Shown here: positions 1 through 7,334 of the stretch, in pieces
How positions within the stretch are numbered: the stretch's first letter is position 1
How the letters are laid out: every line of letters starts with the position of its first letter
Assembly (NCBI GenBank): GCA_937888955.1
Contig: CALAQW010000029.1
Location: forward strand, 1-34,507
Origin: an uncultured Alphaproteobacteria bacterium
GTDB taxonomy: Bacteria > Pseudomonadota > Alphaproteobacteria > UBA11222
Direction: 5' to 3'
Length of the DNA stretch: 34,507 nt
Notes under the pieces: generated by a model
Database searches by the model: none
Seen by the model: the letters and a program-made list of their open reading frames with translations, nothing else
Told to the model about the DNA's origin: nothing
Program-made: the position numbers and the translations under genes

Positions 1-569
1 CGGTGTGCGGCTTACGCCTGGTCAACACGCTCGACCCGACGCGCAACCTCTCAAACATCACCTTCAACAATGCCCCGGCGGAACTCGTCGGCGCGGAAGG
101 CAGCGGTTGGTCGACCATCCGGCAGGTACTTGACCGGGCGGCTGTTCTGACGGCGTTCGAGCAGGTTGGCGGTGCCGACGCCGCGCTGCAAACGGCGAAG
201 GAATATGCGCTGGGCCGCTATGCGTTCGGCCGGCCGATCGCTTCGTTCCAGGCGATCAAGCACAAGCTTGCGGATATGTATATCAAGAACGAGCTTGCCC
301 GTTCGAACAGCTATTACGGCGCCTGGGCGCTGTCGACCAATGCGCCGGACCTGCCCGCAGCGGCAGCCGGTGCGCGGATTGCCGCAACCGACGCGTTCAA
401 CTTCGCGGCCAAGGAAAACATCCAGACCCATGGCGGCATGGGCTTCACCTGGGAATTCGACTGTCACCTGTTCTACCGGCGGGCAAAACTGCTCAGCGTT
501 TCTTTGGGCAGCGCGCTGTCCTGGAAAGACAAGCTGATTACCGAGCTTGAAAAGCGCAACGCAGCCTAG
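1..569 (+). CDS. Acyl-CoA dehydrogenase, C-terminal part (5' truncated by window edge)
   Basis: The frame is already open at the window edge, so the listed GTG start at position 3 is not the real start. The visible 188 residues cover the end of the beta domain and the C-terminal helical domain: YALGRYAFGRPIASFQAIKH, then IQTHGGMGFTWEFDCHLFYRRAK, both standard ACAD signatures for FAD and CoA binding and tetramer contacts. At the place where medium-chain enzymes carry the catalytic Glu (YEGT), this protein reads SLGS, so the canonical base is missing. That fits the smaller subunit of heteromeric ACADs such as those of steroid degradation (family knowledge; the pairing here is inferred). It ends with TAG 28 bases before the next ACAD, which has its own AGGAGA ribosome site, so one transcript is likely. 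The substrate is unknown. Confidence 0.9.
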   Translation, partial: VCGLRLVNTLDPTRNLSNITFNNAPAELVGAEGSGWSTIRQVLDRAAVLTAFEQVGGADAALQTAKEYALGRYAFGRPIASFQAIKHKLADMYIKNELARSNSYYGAWALSTNAPDLPAAAAGARIAATDAFNFAAKENIQTHGGMGFTWEFDCHLFYRRAKLLSVSLGSALSWKDKLITELEKRNAA

Positions 570-597
570 ACAATCCCGCATATCAGGAGACAGATAA

Positions 598-1827
598 ATG
601 GATTTCGAAGATACACCGGAAGAAGCCGAATTCCGTGCCGAAGTACGGGCATGGCTTGAGGCGAATGCACCCAAGAATGCCAGCGCCAATGCATTCAGCG
701 CCGATTTGAATGAAAAAGAGGCACTGAAGATCGCCAAGGAATGGCAGGCCAAAAAAGCCGAGGCGCGATACGCCAAAATCACCTGGCCGCGCGAAATCGG
801 CGGCATGGGCGGCACACCGATCCAGAATGTGATCTATTCGCAGGAGGAGGCCAAATTCAATCTTCCCGGCGGGTTTTTCGACATCGGGCTTGGCATGTGC
901 ATCCCGACCCTGCTGACCCATGGCACGCCGGAACAGGCGGAGCGTTACACCAGGCCCGCCCTCTATGGCGAGGAAATCTGGTGCCAGCTCTTCTCCGAAC
1001 CCGCGGCGGGCTCGGATCTGGCCGGCATTCGCACCCGTGCGGAAAAGGATGGCGATGAGTGGGTCGTCAATGGCCAGAAGATCTGGACCTCGGGCGCGCA
1101 TTATTCCGATTACGGAATTCTGGTGACACGCAGCAACCCCGATGTGCCCAAGCATAAGGGGCTGACCTTCTTCTTCCTCGACATGAAAACGCCGGGTGTG
1201 GAAGTCAAGCCGATCAAGCAGATCTCGGGCGGCGCGAACTTCAACGAAGTTTACTTCACCGATGTGCGCATTCCCGATTCCCAGCGTCTGGGCGCGGAAG
1301 GCGATGGCTGGAAAGTCTCGCTCACCACGCTGATGAACGAACGCGCGGCAATTGGCGGCGGCGGCGGTGCGCTTGGCACCGACGAGCTTCTGAAGCTGTT
1401 CCGCGGGATCGAGATGCATGACGGCCCCGCGATCAACAACATGGCGGTGCGCGAACGCCTCGCGGATTGGTATGTGCAGGGTCAGGGTCTGAAATATACC
1501 CGCTTCCGCTCGCTTACCGCGCTCAGCAAGGGCCAGACACCGGGTCCGGAGAACTCGATCGGCAAGGCGGTCAGCGCCCCGCGCGGGCAGGATTACACCT
1601 CCTTCGCGCTGGAGCTGATGGAACTTGGCGGCATGATCACCGATCCCGATTTGGCCCCGCTCAAGGCCGGCTTCCAAAGCGGCTGGCTGTTTGCGCCGGC
1701 CATGCGGATCGCGGGCGGTACTGATGAAATTCTGAAGAATATCATCGCTGAACGCGTGCTCGGCCTGCCCGGCGAAATCCGGGTTGACAAGGATACGCCA
1801 TTCAACGAACTGCCGACCGGGCACTAA
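598..1827 (+). CDS. Acyl-CoA dehydrogenase, tandem paralog 1
   Basis: A full-length 409-residue ACAD that would oxidise an acyl-CoA to the enoyl-CoA with FAD. The start ATG follows AGGAGA with 7-base spacing. The N-terminal MDFEDTPEEAEFRAEVRAWL is shared with the next two genes. The FAD/substrate loop SEPAAGSDLAGIRTRAEKDGDEWVVNGQKIWTSGAH is intact. The C-terminal segment reads RIAGGTDEILKNIIAERVLGLPGE, with Gly where medium-chain ACADs have the catalytic Glu of YEGT. In this subfamily (FadE26/FadE28-like steroid side-chain enzymes) a base on another helix or a partner subunit is possible. It lies directly after a smaller ACAD that also lacks the Glu, which suggests a two-subunit enzyme. The exact substrate cannot be read from sequence. 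Confidence 0.95.
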   Translation: MDFEDTPEEAEFRAEVRAWLEANAPKNASANAFSADLNEKEALKIAKEWQAKKAEARYAKITWPREIGGMGGTPIQNVIYSQEEAKFNLPGGFFDIGLGMCIPTLLTHGTPEQAERYTRPALYGEEIWCQLFSEPAAGSDLAGIRTRAEKDGDEWVVNGQKIWTSGAHYSDYGILVTRSNPDVPKHKGLTFFFLDMKTPGVEVKPIKQISGGANFNEVYFTDVRIPDSQRLGAEGDGWKVSLTTLMNERAAIGGGGGALGTDELLKLFRGIEMHDGPAINNMAVRERLADWYVQGQGLKYTRFRSLTALSKGQTPGPENSIGKAVSAPRGQDYTSFALELMELGGMITDPDLAPLKAGFQSGWLFAPAMRIAGGTDEILKNIIAERVLGLPGEIRVDKDTPFNELPTGH

Positions 1828-1850
1828 CCCCGGCGCGGCACACTTAAATC

Positions 1851-1904
1851 CGATCGGGAAGCACACGACCTGCCGACACGAGGGCGGTGGCCGCTTCCCG
1901 ATCG
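1851..1904 (+). repeat. Perfect 12-bp inverted repeat between ACAD paralogs 1 and 2
   Basis: CGATCGGGAAGC (1851-1862) and its exact reverse complement GCTTCCCGATCG (1893-1904) are separated by 30 bases in the 150-base gap between two ACAD genes. A transcript would fold into a long-looped hairpin. There is no T-run after it, so it is not a clear terminator. It could be an attenuating or mRNA-processing structure, a protein site, or a trace of the duplication event. Confidence 0.6.
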
Positions 1905-1977
1905 ATGCATTTGCCCATGATGCCCCCTCCCCGCAGCGCGGGTGGGCAGCGGCAGGTTCAGGAAAGCAGCATTTCTT

Positions 1978-3207
1978 ATGGATTTTGAAGATACCCCCGA
2001 AGAAGCCGAGTTCCGCGCGCAAGTCAGCGCCTGGCTTGAGGAAAATGCCGGTAATTTCGATGAGGGGCGCGACCGCAGCCGGCCACTCAGGGGCCGTGAA
2101 GTCATCGAACGCTCCAAGGCCTGGCAGAAGATCAAGGCGGATGCGGGCTATGCCGCAATCACCTGGCCCAAGGAATATGGCGGCATGGGCGGCACGTCGA
2201 TGCAGAACGTCATCTACGGACAGGAAGAAGCCAAATTCAACATGCCCGGCAATCTGTTCCTGATCGGGATCGGCATGGCGATGCCGACATTGATGGTGCA
2301 TGGCACCCCCGAACAGCGCGAACGTTTCATCCGCCCCGCCCTTTATGGCGAGGAGGTCTGGTGTCAGCTTTTCTCCGAACCCGGCGCGGGCTCCGATCTT
2401 GCCAATGTGCGTACCCGCGCGGAAAAGGACGGCGATGAATGGGTCGTGAATGGCCAGAAAATCTGGACCTCTGGCGCACATTATTCCGATTGGGGCATTC
2501 TGGTCGCGCGGACCGATCCGACAAAGCCGAAACATAAGGGGCTAAGCTATTTCCTCGTCGATATGAAAACACCGGGGATCGAGGCGAAGCCGATTACGCA
2601 GATTTCCGGCGCGCATCATTTCAACGAAGTCTATCTGGAGAATGTCCGCATTCCCGACGCCATGCGCGTTGGCGCGGAAGGCGATGGCTGGCAGGTTGCG
2701 CTGACCACGCTGATGAATGAACGTCAGGCGGTCGGCAATATGGGCTCAAGCGTCGGGGTCGAGGAACTTATCACGCTTGCACGGCAGACCGAGCTTGGCG
2801 ACGGCCCCGCGATCCGCAACATGGCCGTGCGTGAAAAGATCGCCGACTGGCATATTCAGGCAGAGGGGCTGAAATATATCCGTTTCATGAGCCTGACCGC
2901 CTTGAGCCGTGGTGAAACGCCAAGCCCGCGCGCCTCCATCTCGAAGGCGGTGAACGCACCGCGCAAGCAGGATCTGTCGGCCTTTGCGATGGAGCTGATG
3001 GATCTGGGCGGGATTATCCGCGACCGCGATCTGTCCCCCTTCCGCAGCCGGTTCCAGGAAGAATGGATCGCGGCACCCGGTATCCGGATCGCGGGCGGCA
3101 CCGATGAAATCATGCGCAACATCATTGCCGAGCGGGTATTGGGCCTGCCCGGCGATGTGCGCGTCGACAAGGATACCCCATTCAACGAGCAGCCGACCGG
3201 GCTCTGA
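1978..3207 (+). CDS. Acyl-CoA dehydrogenase, tandem paralog 2
   Basis: A 409-residue ACAD. The ORF track begins at 1942, but the family N-terminus MDFEDTPEEAEFRAQV starts at the ATG at 1978, preceded by AGGAAAG. The 12 extra upstream residues have no counterpart in the paralogs. Domain order is an N-terminal helical domain, a beta domain with SEPGAGSDLANVRTRAEKDGDEWVVNGQKIWTSG, and a C-terminal helical domain ending IRIAGGTDEIMRNIIAERVLGLPGDVRVDKDTPFNEQPTG. As in paralog 1, Gly replaces the canonical YEGT glutamate. More than half of all positions match paralogs 1 and 3 by eye. It probably acts on a related CoA ester or a different step of the same pathway; no substrate-specific feature is recognisable. 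Confidence 0.95.
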   Translation: MDFEDTPEEAEFRAQVSAWLEENAGNFDEGRDRSRPLRGREVIERSKAWQKIKADAGYAAITWPKEYGGMGGTSMQNVIYGQEEAKFNMPGNLFLIGIGMAMPTLMVHGTPEQRERFIRPALYGEEVWCQLFSEPGAGSDLANVRTRAEKDGDEWVVNGQKIWTSGAHYSDWGILVARTDPTKPKHKGLSYFLVDMKTPGIEAKPITQISGAHHFNEVYLENVRIPDAMRVGAEGDGWQVALTTLMNERQAVGNMGSSVGVEELITLARQTELGDGPAIRNMAVREKIADWHIQAEGLKYIRFMSLTALSRGETPSPRASISKAVNAPRKQDLSAFAMELMDLGGIIRDRDLSPFRSRFQEEWIAAPGIRIAGGTDEIMRNIIAERVLGLPGDVRVDKDTPFNEQPTGL

Positions 3208-3252
3208 GACAAGACAGCCCGGCGATCGGCGAACGACAAGGGAGCTTGCGCC

Positions 3253-4461
3253 ATGGATTTCGAAGATACACCGGAAGAAGCCGAGTTCCGCGCGCAGGTG
3301 CGCGACTGGCTCGACAAGAACGCCCCGCGCTACCCGCTCGGCACCCGGCCGACCATGGAACAATCCAAGGCCTGGCAGGCGGTCAAGGCCGAAGCCGGCT
3401 ATGCGGCAATCACCTGGCCCAAGGAATATGGCGGCATGGGCGGCAAGTCGATGCAGAACGTCATCTACGGGCAGGAGGAATCGAAGTTCAATCTGCCCGG
3501 CGCCCTGTTCATCATCGGCATTGGCATGGCCCTGCCCACCATCATGGTGCATGGCCGCCCGGACCAGAAGGAGCGTTATATCCGAAAAGGTCTGTATGGG
3601 GAGGAGATCTGGTGCCAGCTATTTTCCGAACCCGGCGCGGGCTCTGATCTTGGCGGCATCCGCACCCGTTCGGAAAAGGATGGCGATGAATGGGTCGTGA
3701 ATGGCCAGAAAATCTGGACGTCGGGGGCGCATTATTCCGACCTTGGCATTCTGGTCACCCGCTCCGACCCGACGGTTGCCAAACATAAGGGGCTGACATT
3801 CTTCATTGTCGATATGAAGACGCCGGGCATTACCGTCAAACGCATCAAGCAGATTTCCGGTGAAAGCCACTTCAACGAGGTCTTTTTCGAAAATGTCCGT
3901 ATTCCGGACGAAAACCGTCTGGGCGCGGTTGGCGATGGCTGGAAAGTTGCCCTCACGGTTCTGATGAACGAACGCTCCGCTGTCGGCAGTATCGGGGTCA
4001 GCGTCGGCACCGAAGAACTCATCGATCTGGCGCGCGAGACCGAGCTGATCGACGGCCCCGCCATCAACAATATGGCGGTGCGCGAACGGATTGCCGACTG
4101 GCATGTGCAGTCACAGGGCCTGAAATATACCCGCTTCCGCTCCCTCACCGCGTTGAGCCGAGGGGAAACGCCGGGGCCGGAAAACTCCATCTCCAAGGCG
4201 GTCAGCGCGCCGCGCCGGCAGGATCTTGCGGGCTTTGCGGCTGAGTTGATGGATATGGGCGGCATCATCCGTGACCCGGATCTCGTGCCGTTCGCGGCAG
4301 GCTTTCAGGATAACTGGCTGTCTTCGCCCGGCATGCGGATCGCTGGCGGCACCGATGAGGTGATGCGCAATATCATCTCCGAACGGGTGCTGAAACTGCC
4401 TGGCGAAATTCGCGTCGACAAGGATCTGCCCTTCAACGAGCTGCCAACCGGCGCGGGGTGA
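3253..4461 (+). CDS. Acyl-CoA dehydrogenase, tandem paralog 3
   Basis: A 402-residue ACAD, again starting MDFEDTPEEAEFRAQV, with AAGGGAG 8 bases before the ATG. It is slightly shorter than its two upstream paralogs because of a deletion after residue 25, where the sequence reads NAPRYPLGTRPTMEQSKAW. The loop SEPGAGSDLGGIRTRSEKDGDEWVVNGQKIWTSGAH and the C-terminal MRIAGGTDEVMRNIISERVLKLPGEIRVDKDLPFNELPTG are intact; Gly again sits at the canonical catalytic Glu position. It looks closest to paralog 2 over most of its length. It is the last gene of this run; the next + strand gene is a toxin-antitoxin module about 400 bases on. Confidence 0.95.
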   Translation: MDFEDTPEEAEFRAQVRDWLDKNAPRYPLGTRPTMEQSKAWQAVKAEAGYAAITWPKEYGGMGGKSMQNVIYGQEESKFNLPGALFIIGIGMALPTIMVHGRPDQKERYIRKGLYGEEIWCQLFSEPGAGSDLGGIRTRSEKDGDEWVVNGQKIWTSGAHYSDLGILVTRSDPTVAKHKGLTFFIVDMKTPGITVKRIKQISGESHFNEVFFENVRIPDENRLGAVGDGWKVALTVLMNERSAVGSIGVSVGTEELIDLARETELIDGPAINNMAVRERIADWHVQSQGLKYTRFRSLTALSRGETPGPENSISKAVSAPRRQDLAGFAAELMDMGGIIRDPDLVPFAAGFQDNWLSSPGMRIAGGTDEVMRNIISERVLKLPGEIRVDKDLPFNELPTGAG

Positions 4462-4492
4462 ATACTCAGCCGGTATGGATAATGATTTCCGG

Positions 4493-4789
4493 TCATGAGA
4501 TTTCCACAGGGTTTGTTTTCGACGCGGCCTCTGACCAGCTATCCCACATATCAATCGGCGCGATCTGCTGTGAGTAAGGGGCAATCAACCGCCATCCCTT
4601 CTCCAGAAATGATGCGGAATCGATAAAGATCACATCTGAAGTCGGCCGATGCCCGCTGAAGTGGGCGTCATCCAACATCTTCAGGATCTCCCGTACGAAG
4701 ACAGCGCGATTGGAAACTTTAGACCGCGAAATATCCTCAAGCACAGAAGTCATGTTATCGGTCAAAAGAGTGCATGCCCACGCAGCCAC
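4493..4789 (-). CDS. Hypothetical small protein, divergent from the toxin-antitoxin module
   Basis: I do not recognise this 98-residue (GTG at 4789) or 86-residue (ATG at 4753, MTSVLEDISRSK) protein. Codon use looks like a real gene: amino acids are mixed and there is no low-complexity shadow pattern. No + strand gene overlaps it. The sequence is soluble-looking, with SDVIFIDSASFLEKGWRLIAPYS in the middle and several Trp residues near the end; there is no signal peptide or membrane segment. Neither start has a well-placed Shine-Dalgarno site: at the GTG an AGG sits only a few bases away, inside the palindrome. It may share the palindromic operator with the antitoxin gene, in which case it could belong to the same small island. 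It could also be a chance ORF. Confidence 0.45.
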   Translation of the reverse strand: MAAWACTLLTDNMTSVLEDISRSKVSNRAVFVREILKMLDDAHFSGHRPTSDVIFIDSASFLEKGWRLIAPYSQQIAPIDMWDSWSEAASKTNPVEIS

Positions 4790-4823
4790 TTCCTGTTTCT
4801 TGACGTATCATGAAACAGGAAGT
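4788..4823. promoter_or_regulatory. Palindromic operator/promoter of the toxin-antitoxin operon
   Basis: Perfect 12-bp arms ACTTCCTGTTTC (4788-4799) and GAAACAGGAAGT (4812-4823) flank a 12-base centre that begins TTGACG, a good -35 element (4800-4805). The predicted -10 would fall just after the right arm (around 4823-4829, TAATGAT; weak match). A repressor bound here would cover the promoter, as in autoregulated type II toxin-antitoxin operons where the antitoxin binds its own operator. The element also sits over the start region of the divergent small ORF, so it could control both directions. Confidence 0.7.
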
Positions 4824-4857
4824 AATGATCTCTGATTTCCATTGGAGAGGAAAAATA

Positions 4858-5082
4858 GTGCAAGCGCGCGAAAAATTTGCAACGCAGATAAGCAGCGACC
4901 TGCTCGCCGAATTGCGAAATCAGGCAAAGGAGGAGGGACGCCAGATTCAGTCCCTCGTCGAGGAAGCTATCGCGGCGCTTATCGAGGAACGCAGGCACGG
5001 CAAGGCGCGGACGCATGTCATGAGCGCCTATCAGAAGAGCCATTTCCGTTTTGCGCCGCTGTACGACAAACTCGCCAAGTGA
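4858..5082 (+). CDS. Antitoxin of a Doc-type toxin-antitoxin system (ribbon-helix-helix-like)
   Basis: A 74-residue protein. The track start (ATG 4810) lies inside the operator. The GTG at 4858 has GGAGAGG 7 bases upstream and gives VQAREKFATQISSDLLAEL, which matches the expected compact form. The N-terminal half fits a ribbon-helix-helix fold: strand KFATQIS, helix DLLAELRNQAKEEG, helix QIQSLVEEAIAALIEERR. That would bind the upstream palindrome. The C-terminal tail HVMSAYQKSHFRFAPLYDKLAK is the likely toxin-neutralising part, as in small antitoxins paired with Doc in alphaproteobacteria. Its TGA overlaps the toxin start by 4 bases (GTGA), so translation is coupled and the antitoxin is made first. 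It is not a Phd-fold antitoxin as in phage P1. The family call is moderate; the role is clear from context. Confidence 0.85.
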   Translation: MQAREKFATQISSDLLAELRNQAKEEGRQIQSLVEEAIAALIEERRHGKARTHVMSAYQKSHFRFAPLYDKLAK

Positions 5083-5456
5083 GCCGCGACTATCTCACGA
5101 TAGCCGATGTTCTTGCCATTCACGCGGATCAGATTGCGACATATGGCGGCACGGAAAGCGTACGCGATCCCGGACAACTTGAGGCGGCTCTGTTTCGCCC
5201 GCAATCCGGATATTATGCCGATATACTCGCTGAAGCTGCGGCGCTGTGGGAAAGCCTTTCCCAGAATCACCCTTTCGTGGATGGCAACAAGCGGACCGCT
5301 TTTGCGGCGATGTACACCTTCCTTTCTATCAATGGCGTCGAACTGACCGCCAATGCAGAAGAAACATGGACCTTCCTCTCGGAGCGATATGAACGCCACA
5401 CCCTTACTTTCGAGATGCTTGACGCGTGGCTCCGCAAGAATACTCGCGCATCCTGA
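5079..5456 (+). CDS. doc: Doc-family toxin (Fic fold, death on curing)
   Basis: A 125-residue protein starting at GTG 5079, overlapping the antitoxin stop; the longer track ORF from 4842 is out-of-frame read-through of the antitoxin. The Fic motif HPFVDGNKRTA lies at residues 64-74 and agrees with the Doc pattern HxFx(D/N)(A/G)NKR; H64 would be the catalytic base. The N-terminal LTIADVLAIHADQIATYGG and the following DPGQLEAALFRPQSGYY are typical of the Doc family. Doc of phage P1 phosphorylates elongation factor Tu and stops translation (established for the family). All key residues are present, so the toxin is expected to be active. The module sits between catabolic genes and gpmA, with no transposase or phage genes nearby. 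Confidence 0.93.
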   Translation: MSRDYLTIADVLAIHADQIATYGGTESVRDPGQLEAALFRPQSGYYADILAEAAALWESLSQNHPFVDGNKRTAFAAMYTFLSINGVELTANAEETWTFLSERYERHTLTFEMLDAWLRKNTRAS

Positions 5457-5471
5457 AAATTTCGCGATTAC

Positions 5472-5497
5472 CGATTGGGGAAAATAACTGCCAATCG
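5472..5497. terminator. Possible bidirectional terminator between doc and gpmA
   Basis: CGATTGG (5472-5478) and CCAATCG (5491-5497) form a 7-bp perfect stem with a 12-base loop in the 46-base convergent gap. A/T-rich stretches lie nearby, but there is no immediate T-run on either strand. The convergent position is the main support. Confidence 0.3.
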
Positions 5498-5502
5498 CGC
5501 GG

Positions 5503-6225
5503 TTATTTCGGCTCCGGCAGTGTTTGTGCGCGGGCTTCGTCCAGATAGCGGCAGCTTTGCACCGACAGGTCGTCGTTCAGTTCAAACACCAGCGGATTGC
5601 CGGTCGGGATTTCAAGCCCCGGAATATCCGCATCGCTGATATTGAGCAGATGCTTGCAAAGCGCACGCAGGCTATTGCCATGGGCCGCGATGACGAGATT
5701 CTCGCCCGCGCGCACATGCGGTGCGATTTCCACATCCCAATAGGGCAGCACCCGGTCGAGGGTTGTCTTGAGCGATTCGGTCGCAGGCAATTGCGCCGGG
5801 CTCAATCCCTTGTAACGCGGATCGAATTTGGGGTGCCGTTCGTCGTTCTCATCGAGCGGTGGCGGCGGTGTGTCGAAACTGCGGCGCCAGATATGCAACT
5901 GCTCCTTGCCGTGCTTCTCCGCTGTTTCCGCCTTGTTGAGCCCTTGCAGCGCGCCGTAATGCCGCTCGTTCAACTCCCACGCCTTGGTTTCGGGGATCCA
6001 CATCCGGTCCATTTCCTCAAGGCATAACCACAATGTCCGGATCGCGCGGCGCAAAACCGAGGTATAGGCGCGGTCAAAGCTATAACCGCCCTCGCGCAGC
6101 AATTGCCCTGCCTTGCGCGCTTCTGCCACCCCCTGCTCGGTCAGCGGCACATCATGCCAGCCGGTAAACCGGTTTTCCAGATTCCATTGGCTTTGCCCAT
6201 GGCGGATCATTACGAGTGTCGTCAT
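5503..6225 (-). CDS. gpmA: 2,3-bisphosphoglycerate-dependent phosphoglycerate mutase
   Basis: Glycolysis/gluconeogenesis enzyme interconverting 3- and 2-phosphoglycerate; cytosolic. It has 240 residues from the ATG at 6225, with GGAAA a few bases upstream; the track adds one residue by using a GTG just before it. The histidine phosphatase signature is intact: [20 protein letters not shown] with the phospho-accepting His at residue 9, then [18 protein letters not shown], and [14 protein letters not shown] near residue 180 with the second catalytic His. Length fits the family. It is a lone minus-strand gene between the toxin-antitoxin module and the divergent crotonase gene, so it probably has its own promoter in the 252-base divergent region. 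Confidence 0.96.
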   Translation of the reverse strand: MTTLVMIRHGQSQWNLENRFTGWHDVPLTEQGVAEARKAGQLLREGGYSFDRAYTSVLRRAIRTLWLCLEEMDRMWIPETKAWELNERHYGALQGLNKAETAEKHGKEQLHIWRRSFDTPPPPLDENDERHPKFDPRYKGLSPAQLPATESLKTTLDRVLPYWDVEIAPHVRAGENLVIAAHGNSLRALCKHLLNISDADIPGLEIPTGNPLVFELNDDLSVQSCRYLDEARAQTLPEPK

Positions 6226-6387
6226 CACATTTCCAAACTGTTTTCAAGCCGCGCCGATTGCAAAAGCGCGGCGGTAATTCTTGCTACCCGGTCTAGCGCA
6301 GCTTGACCGGCCGGGCCAGAATTTTCGGCCCCTTTCATGCTTGCTTGTCCGCCTGCCCCTTTCGGCGCCACAGCAAGGACCATAAGC

Positions 6388-6409
6388 GCGGCAAACTCGC
6401 GGCAAACTC
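6388..6409 (+). repeat. Tandem 11-bp direct repeat upstream of the crotonase operon promoter
   Basis: GCGGCAAACTC occurs twice head-to-tail with no gap (6388-6398 and 6399-6409), ending one base before the putative -35 element. An 11-base period places the copies on the same face of the helix, as expected of an activator or repressor site. The bound protein is unknown. Confidence 0.55.
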
Positions 6410-6410
6410 A

Positions 6411-6439
6411 TTGTGCGCCTTTCCCTCCGCTGCTAGCAT
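6411..6439 (+). promoter_or_regulatory. Putative sigma-70-type promoter of the crotonase/ACAD operon
   Basis: TTGTGC (6411-6416), a 17-base spacer, and TAGCAT (6434-6439) make a moderate match to TTGACA-N17-TATAAT. Transcription would start near 6446, giving a leader of about 32 bases before the ATG at 6478. The direct repeat immediately upstream supports a regulated promoter. Confidence 0.4.
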
Positions 6440-6477
6440 CGGCGCAAACAAACTAAAATGCTTAAGGGGAGCCCATC

Positions 6478-7269
6478 ATGGCAAAATTCGGAGATTTCAC
6501 GCTGATCGAGGTCGATCTGGCGGATGATTATGTGGCCACGGTCGAAATGCAGAACGGGGATCTGAACTTCTTCGATCTTGAGATGCTGACCTCGCTGGCC
6601 GATTGCTTCGATGCGCTGGATGAAGATCCCGGTTGCCGCGCCATCGTGCTTGCCTCGGGTGGCAAGGCGTTCTGTGCCGGCGCGAATTTTCAGGGCAGCC
6701 CGCGTGCTGAAGGCATGAATCAGGGCGGTGGCGGCGGTCATCTTTACGATCAGGCAGTGCGGCTGTTCGCCAACAAGAAACCGATTGTGGGCGCGATCAA
6801 CGGTGCGGCGATCGGTGGCGGGCTTGGCCTGTCACTGGTGCCTGATTTCCGCGTTGCCTGCCCCGAAGCACGCTTTTCGGCGAACTTCACCCAGCTTGGC
6901 TTCCATCCCGGTTTCGGGCTGACCCATACCCTGCCTGCCCTGATCGGCCAGCAGAATGCCTATGACATGTTCTACACCGGCCGCCGGGTGAAAGCCGAAG
7001 AAGCGAAGGAAATGGGCCTGGTTGACCGGCTGGTCCCGAAAGAAGAGGTGCGCAGCGCAGCACAGGCATTCGCGCGCGAACTGGCCGCTTCCGCCCCGCT
7101 CGCCGTCGTCTCCGTCCGCGAAACGCTGCGCATGGGACTGGCCGACCGGGTGCGTGCGGCGACCGATCGCGAGCTGCAGGAACAGAACTGGCTGATGCGC
7201 ACCGAAGACGCCAAGGAAGGCATCAAGGCCACCGCCGAACGCCGGCCCGCGAATTTCGCCGGTAAATAA
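6478..7269 (+). CDS. Enoyl-CoA hydratase/isomerase (crotonase) family protein with altered active site
   Basis: A 263-residue crotonase-fold protein with AAGGGGAG 6 bases before its ATG. The oxyanion-hole segments are visible: ASGGKAFCAGANFQG (residues 59-73) and INGAAIGGGLGLSL (107-120). Aligned with rat mitochondrial enoyl-CoA hydratase, the first catalytic Glu (E144) falls on Phe137 in ARFSANFTQLGFHPGFGLTH, and the second (E164) on Asp163 in AYDMFYTG. Ordinary water addition is therefore uncertain; isomerase, thioesterase, hydrolase or another crotonase chemistry is possible. A glycine-rich insert NQGGGGGHLYDQ lies at 81-92. It heads an operon with two ACADs, an SDR and a methyltransferase, so a CoA-thioester role in the same pathway is likely. 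Confidence 0.9.
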   Translation: MAKFGDFTLIEVDLADDYVATVEMQNGDLNFFDLEMLTSLADCFDALDEDPGCRAIVLASGGKAFCAGANFQGSPRAEGMNQGGGGGHLYDQAVRLFANKKPIVGAINGAAIGGGLGLSLVPDFRVACPEARFSANFTQLGFHPGFGLTHTLPALIGQQNAYDMFYTGRRVKAEEAKEMGLVDRLVPKEEVRSAAQAFARELAASAPLAVVSVRETLRMGLADRVRAATDRELQEQNWLMRTEDAKEGIKATAERRPANFAGK

Positions 7270-7334
7270 GCACCTTTTCAGGGATGGCGGCGGCCGATCG
7301 TGCCGCCGTCAGCACTTCTGGCGGGAGGGCCATC

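Noticed and set aside
583-2535. 650-residue minus-strand ORF opposite the first two ACAD genes
   Set aside because: It is antisense to strongly recognisable ACADs, has no domain, and its internal repetition (e.g. IMCARGPDFLAI near both ends) only mirrors the paralogous sense genes.
4842-5078. N-terminal extension of the doc ORF in the track
   Set aside because: It is the antitoxin gene read in another frame; the GTG overlapping the antitoxin stop gives the normal Doc length.
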